Below, in pieces: positions 39,501-51,800 of a DNA stretch of 64,000 nt; positions within the stretch are counted from its first letter, which is position 1; the number at the start of each line of letters is the position of its first letter. Under the pieces are notes generated by a model. That model did not search any database and was not told where the DNA came from. It saw nothing but the letters and a program-made list of their open reading frames with translations. Both the position numbers and the translations under genes were made by a program. Source of the stretch: Cinclus cinclus (lineage: Eukaryota > Chordata > Aves > Passeriformes > Cinclidae); NCBI RefSeq assembly GCF_963662255.1, contig NC_085046.1, forward strand, positions 144,041,762 through 144,105,761. The letters are read 5' to 3'.

Positions 39501-42500
39501 GTGTATTCTAGTCCTATAAAATGTTTGCAGCTGTTTTACTGCGAAAGGCAGTAAGAATTTTATATATTAATAAATTTAATTCGTTCCAGATCATAGTTAA
39601 TTTTTTGTGGAATTCTTTGTTTGTTTGTCTCTCAGATTCCACAAAGGATCTTTTCTACCTAATGGACAGCAGCCAGATACAAAGTGGCCAGAACTATTCT
39701 CTACCTTACCAGCAGTATTGGGTCTTCAGGCAGAAGTACTCAGCTGAGGAAGCTCTGCTTTGGTGTCTCACACGTAAGACATCAAGGAGACTGTTATTTT
39801 GTAGGGAATAATAACTAACTAAAATCTTTTAATAGGTGTTATAATAATGATGAGTAGAAACTTTTGACTTGGAGAGTTTTTTTTTTTGTAGACAGCTCCT
39901 AAAATTTTCATGGAAATTGCCAATGGAACCACCCATTTCTTCCTTGAAGTCTTTGCCTGCCATGGCAGAAAGGGTGCCCATAACTCACCATCAGGGTGCC
40001 CCTGTCACGGGCAAGAAAATTCAAAGGTACAGCTTGGGCAATGTCCTGCTGTTCTTGAAGTGTAACACTCCAAATAGAGAGATGGCAATAGTGGTAAAAG
40101 AAGGTAAAATTAAGATAATTGGGGTTAATGATAAATTACATTTTAATGTGGTAAATGGAGAAGAGTTTCTAGCTCTACCAGGAAGTCAGAACTAAGAGTA
40201 CTAAACAGTGCACAGACATCACTGTAAGAGGTCAGTAGAGCTATTCCTGTTTACAATTAAGAATTGACACACATGTTTACAGGAACCATTCCCATGGCAA
40301 TTAAAAAATGGGTTTGATAGCTTTGGTAAGAGAAGGTGTGCTCTGGGACAAATTTCAGAACAAACTGCTAAAAGCAAATGTCTTGAACAGTTTACTCTAG
40401 GAAAGTTATGTTTAATTTTGTGTGATGCTTGAATGCTTTAGAAATATTTTTTGTAAAATCTTATTAAGATATTGTAGACATTATTGTCCTTTTTATTTGT
40501 CAAAACCACAACTGATGCAGAGTTCTCTTATGATTATAAAATTTGTATGTCAGATCTATTAAAAAAGAAAGAGGCTTTTATGAATTAAAATATTAAAGAG
40601 AGAACAACATACTGGGGTATTGCTTGTCACAGCTGGGGAATTTATCTTCCCAATTAGCTGTGCTGTAACTCCATTACAGTGCTCTCCAGGTAAACCTGCT
40701 CTTCAGTGCCACGAGAGCCTGAATGTGTCCCTCTTTCTCTCACACTTCTAATTAATTAATTTGCATGATTAGTAGGATAATATTGAAATTCTCATTTTTA
40801 GTTGTTTGCTGATGGATAGCTTTGCTCTGAAAACATGAAGAGGAGCAGGGAGTGAAAGGAACCCTCCTGTGTGTAACTGTTCATAACTTTGCTTCCCAGG
40901 CTGTGACCAAGAGGAAGAGTTTTGTCGAATGGCAGATCTCCAAAATGCCACAGACAAATACTTTGTGTGTACCCTCTATCCAGAGGCACAGATTTGTGAC
41001 AGCAGCCTTGACCAAATACCAGGAAACTGTGCAGCTGTGCTACCCTGGCAACCACAGACACTGTTCCATAAAATAGGCAAGTTTTGGTATTTGCATGTAT
41101 AATGTCTGCTCTAACCCTGGTAATGCAAGCCAGTGTTTGGCTCTTGATTCTGAGATAAAAAGTCTGCATGCATAAATGAGTCTTGGGATGTGATGGTGCA
41201 AGGACAGTTCAGGCTGTCCAGGATATGGTTTTTCATTTTCAGTTAGAATGGAAAGATATCAACCATAAATTTCACTCTGTCCACCTCAGCCATTCCCAAG
41301 TTAGAGAGGCCAAGTGGATCTCAAATTTATATTTCAGTTTTTTAGCCCGTTTTATAATATGGGTGAAATAGGAATATAATTTGAATGTCACAATCTACCA
41401 TTAAAATTTCTATGGTGACTAAATAATGAAAAAATTGAAAGCACTGAGTGATATTTAAATTTTTAAAAAATATTTTTAGCAAATGCAGAACTATAGACAT
41501 GAATTTTAACCTTTGCTCTTTGAATACTTGGGAAGTTCAATATTTTTCTCCTAGGGCACATGTAAGGAAGCTGGACAAACAAGCTTGTTTTCACTGTACA
41601 AGAACATGTAATTTTGCAGTAACAAATGTAAAGGTCCCCTGAACTGAGCTATCCAATCATGTCATTCTGGGGAACTATTCAATCATGTCATTTTAGGGAG
41701 CCCAAAGGGCAGCATGGGCTGAGTAATGCATGAGCACGTTAGAGTCTTCCAATCCGGAGCTGTACCCCAGTTTAAGGCCTCGTGGAAGAAGTAGCATCAA
41801 TACAGGTCTCAGAAACAAGAGGCCTGACTGGAAGTTTTTCCTTGGTGATGTAATTTGATAAGCTTTCAGAGCCTTCACTTGGTGAATTTTTATTCATCTT
41901 CAGGCTTAGCAGTCTTAGCAATCAAAATTTTGCTGTGATAACATAATGCTATCTTTTAATCCACCAGAGCTCAGCATGAAAGCAAAGACTGGACCCCTGC
42001 CATTTGATTACTTGACCAGTATTTGTATATGACAAAGTTAAACTCATTTTTCCAATTTTGTTTTTCTTTTTTCTTCCAGTCACTCTTAAAAGTTCTGTGA
42101 AGAGCTTCTACACACGTGTACCATTCCAGAAAGTAACAGAAATCTCAGTGAGAAATAAGACTGACATGAGCAGAAAAGCAGTTTCTGATGGGTAGGACAT
42201 GAATGTCCCTTTGTTCTCCCTGGAATTTTACCCATGTCTGAAATTCCAAGGCCATGTTGTGCTGATAAAGGAAATCAGAAGTGTGATCCAGGAATTACAT
42301 TGTTTGAGAGTATTTAATGAAAAAAAGATAACATATGGTTTAAAGGAGATTTATAATTGAGTTATAAATCATATTCTCTACAATTAATAATTATAGACAT
42401 GAAAATTGTTACTTATAATGCTACTAATTACTAGTTGGCCAGTTAAATCACTTAGCAATGATACACCCAATTAATTTAGACTAATATTTTTAGGGCAAAG

Positions 42501-45500
42501 ATCAAAATCATCATCTAAATTAATTGATGTAGTCTGGTAGGTGTATACTAATCAAGCATAATTTCATCTCCATATGGAAAATGTATGGAAGTGTGTATGT
42601 GTACTGGTTCTTCTTGTGAAAGGCATCTCTACAGGCTCTCAGTGTCTAATGTTACCATGGTAATGTTCTTCCTTCCCTAGGTTTTTTGAGTGTGAACGTT
42701 GGTGTGACGCTGACCCCTGTTGCACAGGATTTGGCTTTTTTAATGACTCCCAGCTGTCAGGTATTCCCCCCCAGTTTTATTTTTAAAATAACTTCAGTCT
42801 TCCTTCATTATCCAAATGTTAACCTTCTTTTGCTCTGAAGTGCAGTTTAAAAGCCCTTTCAGATCTCATGCACCTCTCTTCAGCACCTTTTTGAGTAACC
42901 ATTTCTAGGAGTTCAGCACAATGACACATTGCACATTTCAGAAATTATTAAGAAAATTTTGTAAGAATGAGTCCTTAAGAGGCTGCAATTCCAACAGCAT
43001 AAAATTCAAACTGATAAAACTCCATTTTTTCTCATTCATCAGCCCCTCTTAAAAAGTGTTTCTTGACTTCTTTTAGTGATTTTTTGCCTTTTATGTTGTT
43101 TCATTTTTTAAAGCCTAAAGGAGTCTGAAACTTAAATATTATTGAAATTAGGTGTATGCAAGCACATAATGTCTGTGGATACTCTGGGACAGTTTAGCCT
43201 ATTGACTTTCTTGGTTGTCTGACCTTCTCTTCTCCCAAATTTTAATCTTCTGGTTGAAGAAGAAAGTCTTCAGCTGGTGTTTAAAATTGGGTACCACCCA
43301 GCTCAAAGTCAATGAAATAGATTTTAAAATGTTATTACAAATTCAGATTTACTGAAATGTGTAGCTTTGTTTTTGCTGGAGTTGTGTGCTAATCAACTCT
43401 CCCTGAAGTTATCAGATTTACATGTTTTTATAATGCATTTTGAAATTTGAGACTCTTCAGAAATACATATTTTTAATTACTATTATTTTTTTTGTTCAGC
43501 TGACAAAATTTTTACTTGGTCAAAAATGAGTAGCTTAGAAAATTAATCCCATGTAGTTTAGATAAGAATTAATATGCAAATAAAAATAGTTTATGGTTTT
43601 CATACCTTCTTATGACCATATGAAATTTGAAATCTTAACTGAATATGAGTTTGAGTTTCTTTAAATATTTCTAAAATAAATAAAAAAAAATTAAGGCACC
43701 TAACATGCAAAATAGATATGTTTTTAATTTATCTGATTAATATTTAATATCTATGACATTTCAGACATTCATATTGGCATTCATATAGTCAAAAGACCTT
43801 TCAGTAGTGATTTTAACATGAGCTGAAATCTTCAATGAAACTGTGTTTCAAACCTCCATATTTTTCAGGAACAAAATTATTTACACTAGGGCTTTGAAAG
43901 AATTTTTATCTTGGTATAAGTAGGGGACATGTTTCAACATATGCAGATTTTTAATTACATTAACATGAAAGGGCTGCTTGCTCAAAGACTCCTGACCTTT
44001 CTTCAGTGAAATTCTCTGTGACTTTGGATTATAATGGATTTTAATGCTGTTGCCCAGCTTCCCTCACAGTGAATTCAATGGGATTTTTTCAGCACTAGTT
44101 TCAATCACTTGGCTCATTTCAGGTATTTCCTTTGATTTCTAAGTCAGTTGAATTTCATTTAACACTCAATGGAACTGTGCTGTGTTATTTTTCTTCACAA
44201 CGCTATCTAGAAAAGGAAAATTTTCTTCCTTATTTCTATAACCACGTGCATCCTTGGCAGGTGGAAAGATCGTGTGTGTGACTCTGAACAGCCTTGGAAT
44301 CCAGATGTGTGCTGAGGAAACAAGAAGTGCTTGGCATGTTTCAGACTGCACTTCACCAGATGCTGAAGTCAAGATACACCCCTTTGGCTGGTATCAAAAG
44401 CCTGGTGAGTGGTGCAGGAGACATGACCTTTCTAATGGGTTTCTGCACATTGAAGTTTTTTATTTAGGTTCAGGGTATAAAAATGCCAGCTTCCAGCTGT
44501 AGGACCCGTTTGCAAGGACCACAAATAGACAAGGTGAACAAGTATGTGCAAAGGAAAGTGTGCAGGAAGAGAAAGGAAAAAAATGTGCAAAGGACAGAAA
44601 GCTGCAATTTAATATTATATTAATAGAAAAGGAATAGCAATACCTCAAAGGTGTATAATTTAATTTCTTAGATTATATCAGAAATTGTGGCCAATGTCAG
44701 AATTCATATATATTTTTCCCTCAGTCCTGGTCAGAAAACCACTATTTCTCACTCCTTGGCTTATGGTTTTACCATCCATGTGGATGCATAAGATCAAAAG
44801 GTTTGGATTTGCTACAGAGTTTAAAATTCACTTTTGGTTGTTTTGGTAAAGAAAACACCAAGACCATTTTCCAAAGTAGATCTGTATTTTTCAGTAGTAA
44901 GAAGCCATCAGGTGCTTAAACAGAAGAGCAGTTATGAGATGTTGTGTTGTTTCCTTGGGAGGAATCAAAATCACTCCCAGGCAAGATGGATTTTATTTTC
45001 TGTGCTGAAACAAAAGCTTCATTGCTTTGCTGAAAAATTTAAATGGGTTTGCCATTTGTCACACTCCTTTTGGGCAGGTCTAGTTCTACTTTGTTAAGAT
45101 CTGATTTCACATAACTGAAAGAATAAGGAAAACCATCGCCCACCTGAGTTTGTCTCCCTTTATGGGAGGACAGCCTGTTTCTTGGTCACACAAGCATGAC
45201 ATCGGGGCAGAGAGCCCCCTCTGGGGGAGGTCTGGTGATGCTGACATAATCAGGGCAATTTTTTGAATAAGAAAGACTTTTTTTCTGCTTTTATAGTCCC
45301 TTTGTTCTTGCACAGTAGAGAAGGGCTGATACCTGAGAGAGGGGGGCAAAAAAACATGGATATATGTTGTCCAGGGAATGAGACAGAAAGATAATCCAGT
45401 TAAAGCTGTGTAGAGATGGATCAGATATTGTGGTAATATATTACATTTTACAATGTTTATAAATAAAACCTTCATTCACACTCTAAGTGTCTGAAGTATG

Positions 45501-48500
45501 AGCTCAATGTTCAGCTTTTCAAGTCTTGCACTGTCCCTACACCCACAAGGAAAGCTGAGATGCAGACAGGGTAAGAGTGAATAAGAGAGGAAAGTGAAGT
45601 GAAGAGGGGACAACAGAGGTGTAGATACACTTCCACTTCTTGGAATTGTTTTCTCCTTGTTGGCAAAGAACCAACAAAAAATAAAGGCTGTTTTTCACAT
45701 GACAGACAGAGGGATGATGAAGAGGAGCCTGGGGTGTATGCAAAGTAGGGAATGTTAAGACAGTGACATTTCCTTATGCATCAAAGGAGCTACAGATGTG
45801 TTTCCACTGTAACACATAGCAAGGCACAGATGTTTATGCAAATGAAGATATTTACAGACAAAAATTTGTATCAGTTGTGCTGGTGTGTTGAAGGTCTGGG
45901 AATCAGGAAAAGGAACAAAAGGGTTCACAGGCTAAAGAGGTAAATGAGTAAAATCTGAAAGTGTGATTAACTTTAGGTAGTGGGATATTAGCATGATGCA
46001 GGGTTTCTGGCTGTATTCCAGTCTTGTTTGAGGGAGGTACCTCTGTCTCTCTTACAGGCTGAGGTGGTGTGTGAGCTGTTTGCTGCACAACTCTGCTCAC
46101 GTGCAATTTGATTTTATATAGTCAGAGCTGCAGCTCAGTCAAAAATGAACATAGAATAGCATTTTAAAGAGTTTTGGATAGGCCAAATCCTTCACTGCTG
46201 TGAATGGGAAAACCTCTGAGTTTTTAGAAACATCTATCAGTCATATGCATGGGAAATACATACTGGAAGAAGTTAACAGAAAATCTAATCTGTCTTCATT
46301 TTCTGTAGGGATGGTAATTTATTATGTCTTAGTGGACATTTTATAACTGGTTTGACTAGCCAAAGTGTTTTACAAAATATGAATGCACAGGAGAAACTTC
46401 ATTTTTATTATTTGTGATTACAAAATATTTATGGAAAGCAATAGCAAATGAAAAGGTTTATTTACAGAAATGAATATGAAGTTCTGTGTATGATGAATTC
46501 TTATTTGAACTTCAAATTGGAAAGTGTCGTGCTGGAAAATGTCTTGTTTCTAATTCGTATTTCTGAGAAATTCCAGTTTGCTGGAAGCAAAGAGAAAATT
46601 GTGTCTCTCCTGGTGCAGAAACCTGAATACAGAGAGGAGCACAGTAAAAAACACAGAAATACTGAAATGAGTTGTTCATAACTGCATCTCAAAAATTATT
46701 TGTAGAAATATTTATAAATACAGAATTTAAGGAAGTCTGGTTTCATGTATGATCTCAAAAGGATTAGATAGCAAAGCAGCCTTGCATCATTACTCTTGGT
46801 GTTTGTGGGGAGAAGATGCAACATCCAGATCCAAGAAGCAGTGCTAGAAATATTGAGTATGAATTGCATTTTAAACCTTCAAGTATTACTGTTTTCAACT
46901 GTGTTGGTTTTTTTCTGCTTTTAGCTGACTTGAAGAGCACCATTCCCAACCTGTGCCCACGTGTTAGTTTACTTCTCAGGCCAGAAAGTGGTAAGTGTAT
47001 TTATGAATTGAACCAAAGCAAAACCAAACAGCCTCTCACCATCCCCCCCCCCCAAAAAAAAAAAAAAGAAAAAAAAAGAACAGTAAAAGTCCCCTCATCC
47101 TCTATTTTGTACATATTGCTGAAAGCTAACACTGTAATGAAAGTGTCCCCCGTGAGGTTACTCATTTACATGTTTGCTAATTTTCATTAATTGTGTGTCA
47201 TTTAAATGAAACAACTGTCATGTCCATGATTCTGACCTAATTTCTCACACTCTCTGCCTCATGACATCACTGATACAAAATATTTGGCAAGACTGATGAA
47301 AAAAATTATTTATGAGCGTGGATATTGCATCACTTTCCAAATACAATGAATCTTATGGTAATATCGCATGCCTCATTTCAAAAGTGGGTGGGTCTTCTTA
47401 GTAAACGAAACTTAACTGCTGTCTTTCAGGGCTTTGTGTCTAATGCCCCCTAAAAATATATGCAAACTGTCAGCAGCTACAGGCTTCCCTGAAGTGTCAT
47501 TTCCAGAAATATACTGCATAGCTGTGAAATTCTGTGTGTAACAGAAAGGAGAAGGGTGGACTGGTTGTTAGAATACTCAATTTGGCCCTCCTATTATACT
47601 AAAACTGAGAAGTCACTTCCATCTCTGTTCTTGATTTTCTGTTTGATCTGAACAAATATTTAATCTGATTGAATCTGTCTTTCTTTAAACCATATGCAAC
47701 TGAGCGTGCCAGAGACTTGATATTTGCAAAAAATTTTCAATACTCAGTTCAGAATTTATTATGATCTGTCTTATAATCATATCCATAGCCACCAGTCATG
47801 ATCAAGTTTGGTCTACTTTTTAGTAGAATTTCTGCTTTTTAAATGATCATTTTAATGCAATAGAAGGAAAACTCCTATCTTTGTAGGTAAGCAGAAATAA
47901 TTTTTGTGTGAAACACTTTGAGGAGGTGGTGGGGTAGGCCTGGCATGTAGGTTGGGCAATTCAACTCCTTTGCAGACTGTTTTTCCCGTAGGATGTGGAA
48001 AACAATTTCACTAAAGCTTTCTTCCTCCCAGAGTGAAGCTTGGTAGTAATTTTGTCATTTTCCTTTTATGTTTTTCTCACTTGCTTAAGTCTAGGAAAAC
48101 AGTGACCTAAGGAGCATTTAAGAAAATCTGGAAATTACGTTTTGCTGCTGTTTGCTTTTGACTCTAAAGACTGCCCAGAACAGTAGTCCCAGCAAGTGAG
48201 GTGCTAATCTTTTGCAACCCAGATCTGTCCCACCTATTTCCAGGCCATCTTTCCAAATTCAGAGCAACTAGGGATGTCTCTGGTTTGCAGACGTCTGGTT
48301 TAGCAACCAAGCAAGCAGAGCTTCCCGCAAGGATGCAGGATTCTGGGTTAGAGTGGTTGTCCTGGGCACTGCTAGTGGTTAGGAGAAATCATTTAATTAC
48401 AGAGCACAACAAGGCTGGAAGCCAAATTAGCACCAGTTTCCTGGTCACTTTGGGGCTCTGACACCACTGGAGCAACACATTCAAAATGCAACTGGACACC

Positions 48501-48864
48501 ATCTGTCCTTATGCTCAGTCTCATTTTGATAGTAAAAGTACCACACTGGTTATTTAGGTCAGATTATTTTCCGGGCTGTATTATCAGAGGTTTTAGAAAA
48601 TTTTCAAAAACATTGTTTCCAAACACTTCATGATTGTATATTTAATTAATATGTGCTATACAAGACTGAGTGTTTTAGAATTGGGCATCACACAAAAGCT
48701 AGCATTTACTGAATTTTGTACCTTGTGTTAATGCTTGTACATAAAAATTACTGTGATTAAGGGTATAAAATTAAGGGGATAAAAAAATTACTGTGGCTGC
48801 TCTGTGGCAGCCATATGGTGAATGTGAGCAAATGTCACTATTAAAAGGGCACTGCTGTGAGTAG

Positions 48865-48899
<35 letters not shown>

Positions 48900-51800
48900 T
48901 AAGCGTTACCTACTCATACAAAAATTATACATTTTTCATTGAAAGATCAGAAAAATACTTAAATTTGCATACTTTGCCAGAAGGCTCTGCTAAATCGTGA
49001 ATTTAATGTTATGTCCAATCTAGAGCCTGAGTTAACTGGGACTTTGTTAAGGCCTACATTCATCAGAAGTTAATGCTTTGACTGCCCCATTTCCTAGGTC
49101 AGCCAGTTTGCAATGCTCAGGACAGAGTGCCCAGCACTTCTCTTCCTCCCATTTGCAGTCAGGATGCTGCTCCATTCAGAATCTGTGGTGTCTGCAGCCC
49201 CAGTGTGTTGTGAATAAACCCAGATGAGCAGACTTATTTTCAGCCTGGTGGGGAGTAGATGCTTTGCCTGTTTTACTCATTGTTCTTGTGTAGGACCATG
49301 AAATAACAGAAAGATCTCAACAGAAAGCCTTGGTACAAGTACCTGGATAGCAAAAAGAAGAGTAGGGAAATTGTGGACCTGCTGAATGGGGTGGGAGATC
49401 TGATGGCAAAGGAGACGGAAAAAGACAATGTGCCTTCTTCACCTCAGTCTTTCCTGGCAAGTCCAGCCTTCAGGATATTCAGACCAGGAGGAAGAATGCA
49501 GCAAGGAAGTTTTAGCCTTAGAGGAGGAGGATCAGGTCACGGACCAAGCTGGACATACAAATCCAGGAATGCAGAGGGAGCTGGTTAATGTCATTCTGAG
49601 GCCACTCTCAAATACCTTTGAAGTCATGGGGCCGATATTTATTTTCCTTCTGTTCCTTGGTCTGGGCTTTTGGAGAAGTTTATCAGCAGTAATGACCATA
49701 AAATGTCTAGACCTTTGAATCTGCAATGACAAAAATAATTTTCAGGAGCAACTTCTTTTCATGTCTTGTCATAGAGCAGCCTGCAGCCACTAGGGAGATG
49801 CAAGAAAAGACCCTCCCCTATGTATCCTGGGAGAGACACAGCAAAAGGAGAGGGTCAGGGCTCTTCCTGTTCTTCGTCTTTTACCAGAATGTTCATCCAG
49901 CAGCCCATTGCAGCCCTGTGATTTCTTTCAAAAGCCTGAGGCTCCAGTGAGCTTTTCCCAAATTATTCTCCCTACAAACAACACTGCTGTGTGTTCCTAA
50001 CATTCACTAGATACCCCATGTAGTGCCTGTAGCCCACTACTCTCTAGCAGGAGGGAGGTGAACTGCACAATGTCTTTTACCTGAGTTCTCACTAATTTTT
50101 TGTTGCTTCAGCAAGTTTTGCCTACTTGCAAAGGCCTTTCTGCTACAAGGCTAAAGTCTCCAAGTCATCTCCAGCTCTAGTGTGTTTAACTGAATGTATG
50201 GTTTTCATCTTTAACTGAATGAATAATTCCATTTACTTCTGTACATCTATTGCATGAAGCAGAGCATGCTCCTGTTGGTCTGTTGTGATTTCCACATAGT
50301 TTTTGTGATATGAGAAGTGGTGCTTGAAAAATTGATAGCCTGAGCTGACTGGGAAAGTCCAACTTGTTAGGTTTGGAATATTTTTTCCCCTGTAGAAAAT
50401 GTGCTGTGATGACTCTGAGTATGGAACCACCTGTGGGGAGTTTCAGGTACCATCTGTGACCTTTAACAACGGCAGAACAGATGTTATTTTAAGACTGCCC
50501 ATGCTTCAGTGTTGTCCTGCAGTCTTGGTTTATTTAGGCTAGTATTTAAATAACAAATCTGCTCAGTTTTGTGGACATGGCAGACTGTCTTATAAAGAGA
50601 AAACAGTCAGGTCTCATAATTGGCTTTGACATGGAACTTCTTGCAGCTAGCTCTAAGCTAGGGGAGATAAGAAAATGGGTTTTTAATTATATAATTAATT
50701 TTGTTATTTTCCAAATATGCAACACTGTTTCTCAAACAGTTTATGTGCAAGGGTTTGAGTATGGGAAATTTTTATGTGTTTGAAAATTAGTCTGAAAGAA
50801 GCAAAACTATCCATGAGACATATTACCTGAACTTATAGAAGGAATACTTGTTCTTAAAGCAGACTGAAGAGCCTGACAATACTCCTGTGTGCGTGTGAGG
50901 AGCAACCCTGATGACTTTTGACTTTATTATGAGATTTATTAATTATATACAGTAATTATCGAAACTTTAATGAATATTTTTGTCTTCAGTTCTCTAGACA
51001 TGTTCTTTAGAACATGTTTATCTATCTTAAATTTGGCAGCTGTTAGGAGGCAGTGGGCCTTACAGGGTGGTTCCACGGTCCTGTGGATAATGTAGAGATC
51101 ATGTGGGCTCTGATCCCTTTCCATGCAAATTGAGTAATTAATTGAAAAACCACTGAGGTATGGATGTAATGATCTGTTAGTTCCTTCCTATTCTGGCCTC
51201 CTATGGTCCCCTACTGATTTATAGTCATTCCCTTGAGGCAGGACTGAGCAGAGCAGCGGGTACAGAATATTCCAGCATGGGAATGAATTTCCCACTGGGC
51301 TGTGTCTGCACATGGGACATTTCCATTCTGGAGAGAGATGCTGATGGTAGTACAAGTGCTGATGTAGCTGACTGTGGTGATTAATAGTATCATTTATCTT
51401 CCTGTTTTCCGACAATGCTGAGTATTTGTCAGAGACATCCTTGGTGTGAAACAAAGACAGCCTAATTTTATCCATTTTTTGGGAACTCTTTTACCATGCT
51501 CTCACACAGCGAATTTGATCTCTGATGTGGAATCTCTCTATCTTTGGTCTTAATTTTGATTAATATTGTTTGTAAATATGAGGGTTTTGACCTTTTGAAA
51601 GCAGCTTATTTTACACCTGGATAAATACCTAGTACATTTTTAATATCCCCTTGCTGTATCATTGCTATAATTGACACCCCTGAAGGAGACAGAAAGCTTG
51701 TATTTAACAGGAACATAGTGAGATTGCTCCCTGCCAAAGTCCATAAATACTCAGTTGTTATTTTTGAGACTTGCCTGAGGTGCAATTACAGTTATTATGC

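Noticed and set aside
39892..39903. T-rich acceptor-like site at 39891 as a start of an extra TG exon in intron 30
   Set aside because: In phase 1 it meets TAA after three codons, and it is not in the frame of the nearby ORF.
41077..41086. Use of the GT at 41081 as the exon 31 donor
   Set aside because: It would add 4 nt, break the phase into exon 32 and has a poor consensus (GTTTTG). The GC donor four bases earlier fits both frame and consensus.
45107..45475. 122-codon minus-strand ORF in intron 34
   Set aside because: No recognisable motif, no splice context and typical intron composition; treated as chance.
49373..49718. Two overlapping ORFs in intron 35
   Set aside because: They follow a decayed CR1 ORF2 region and are not a host gene.
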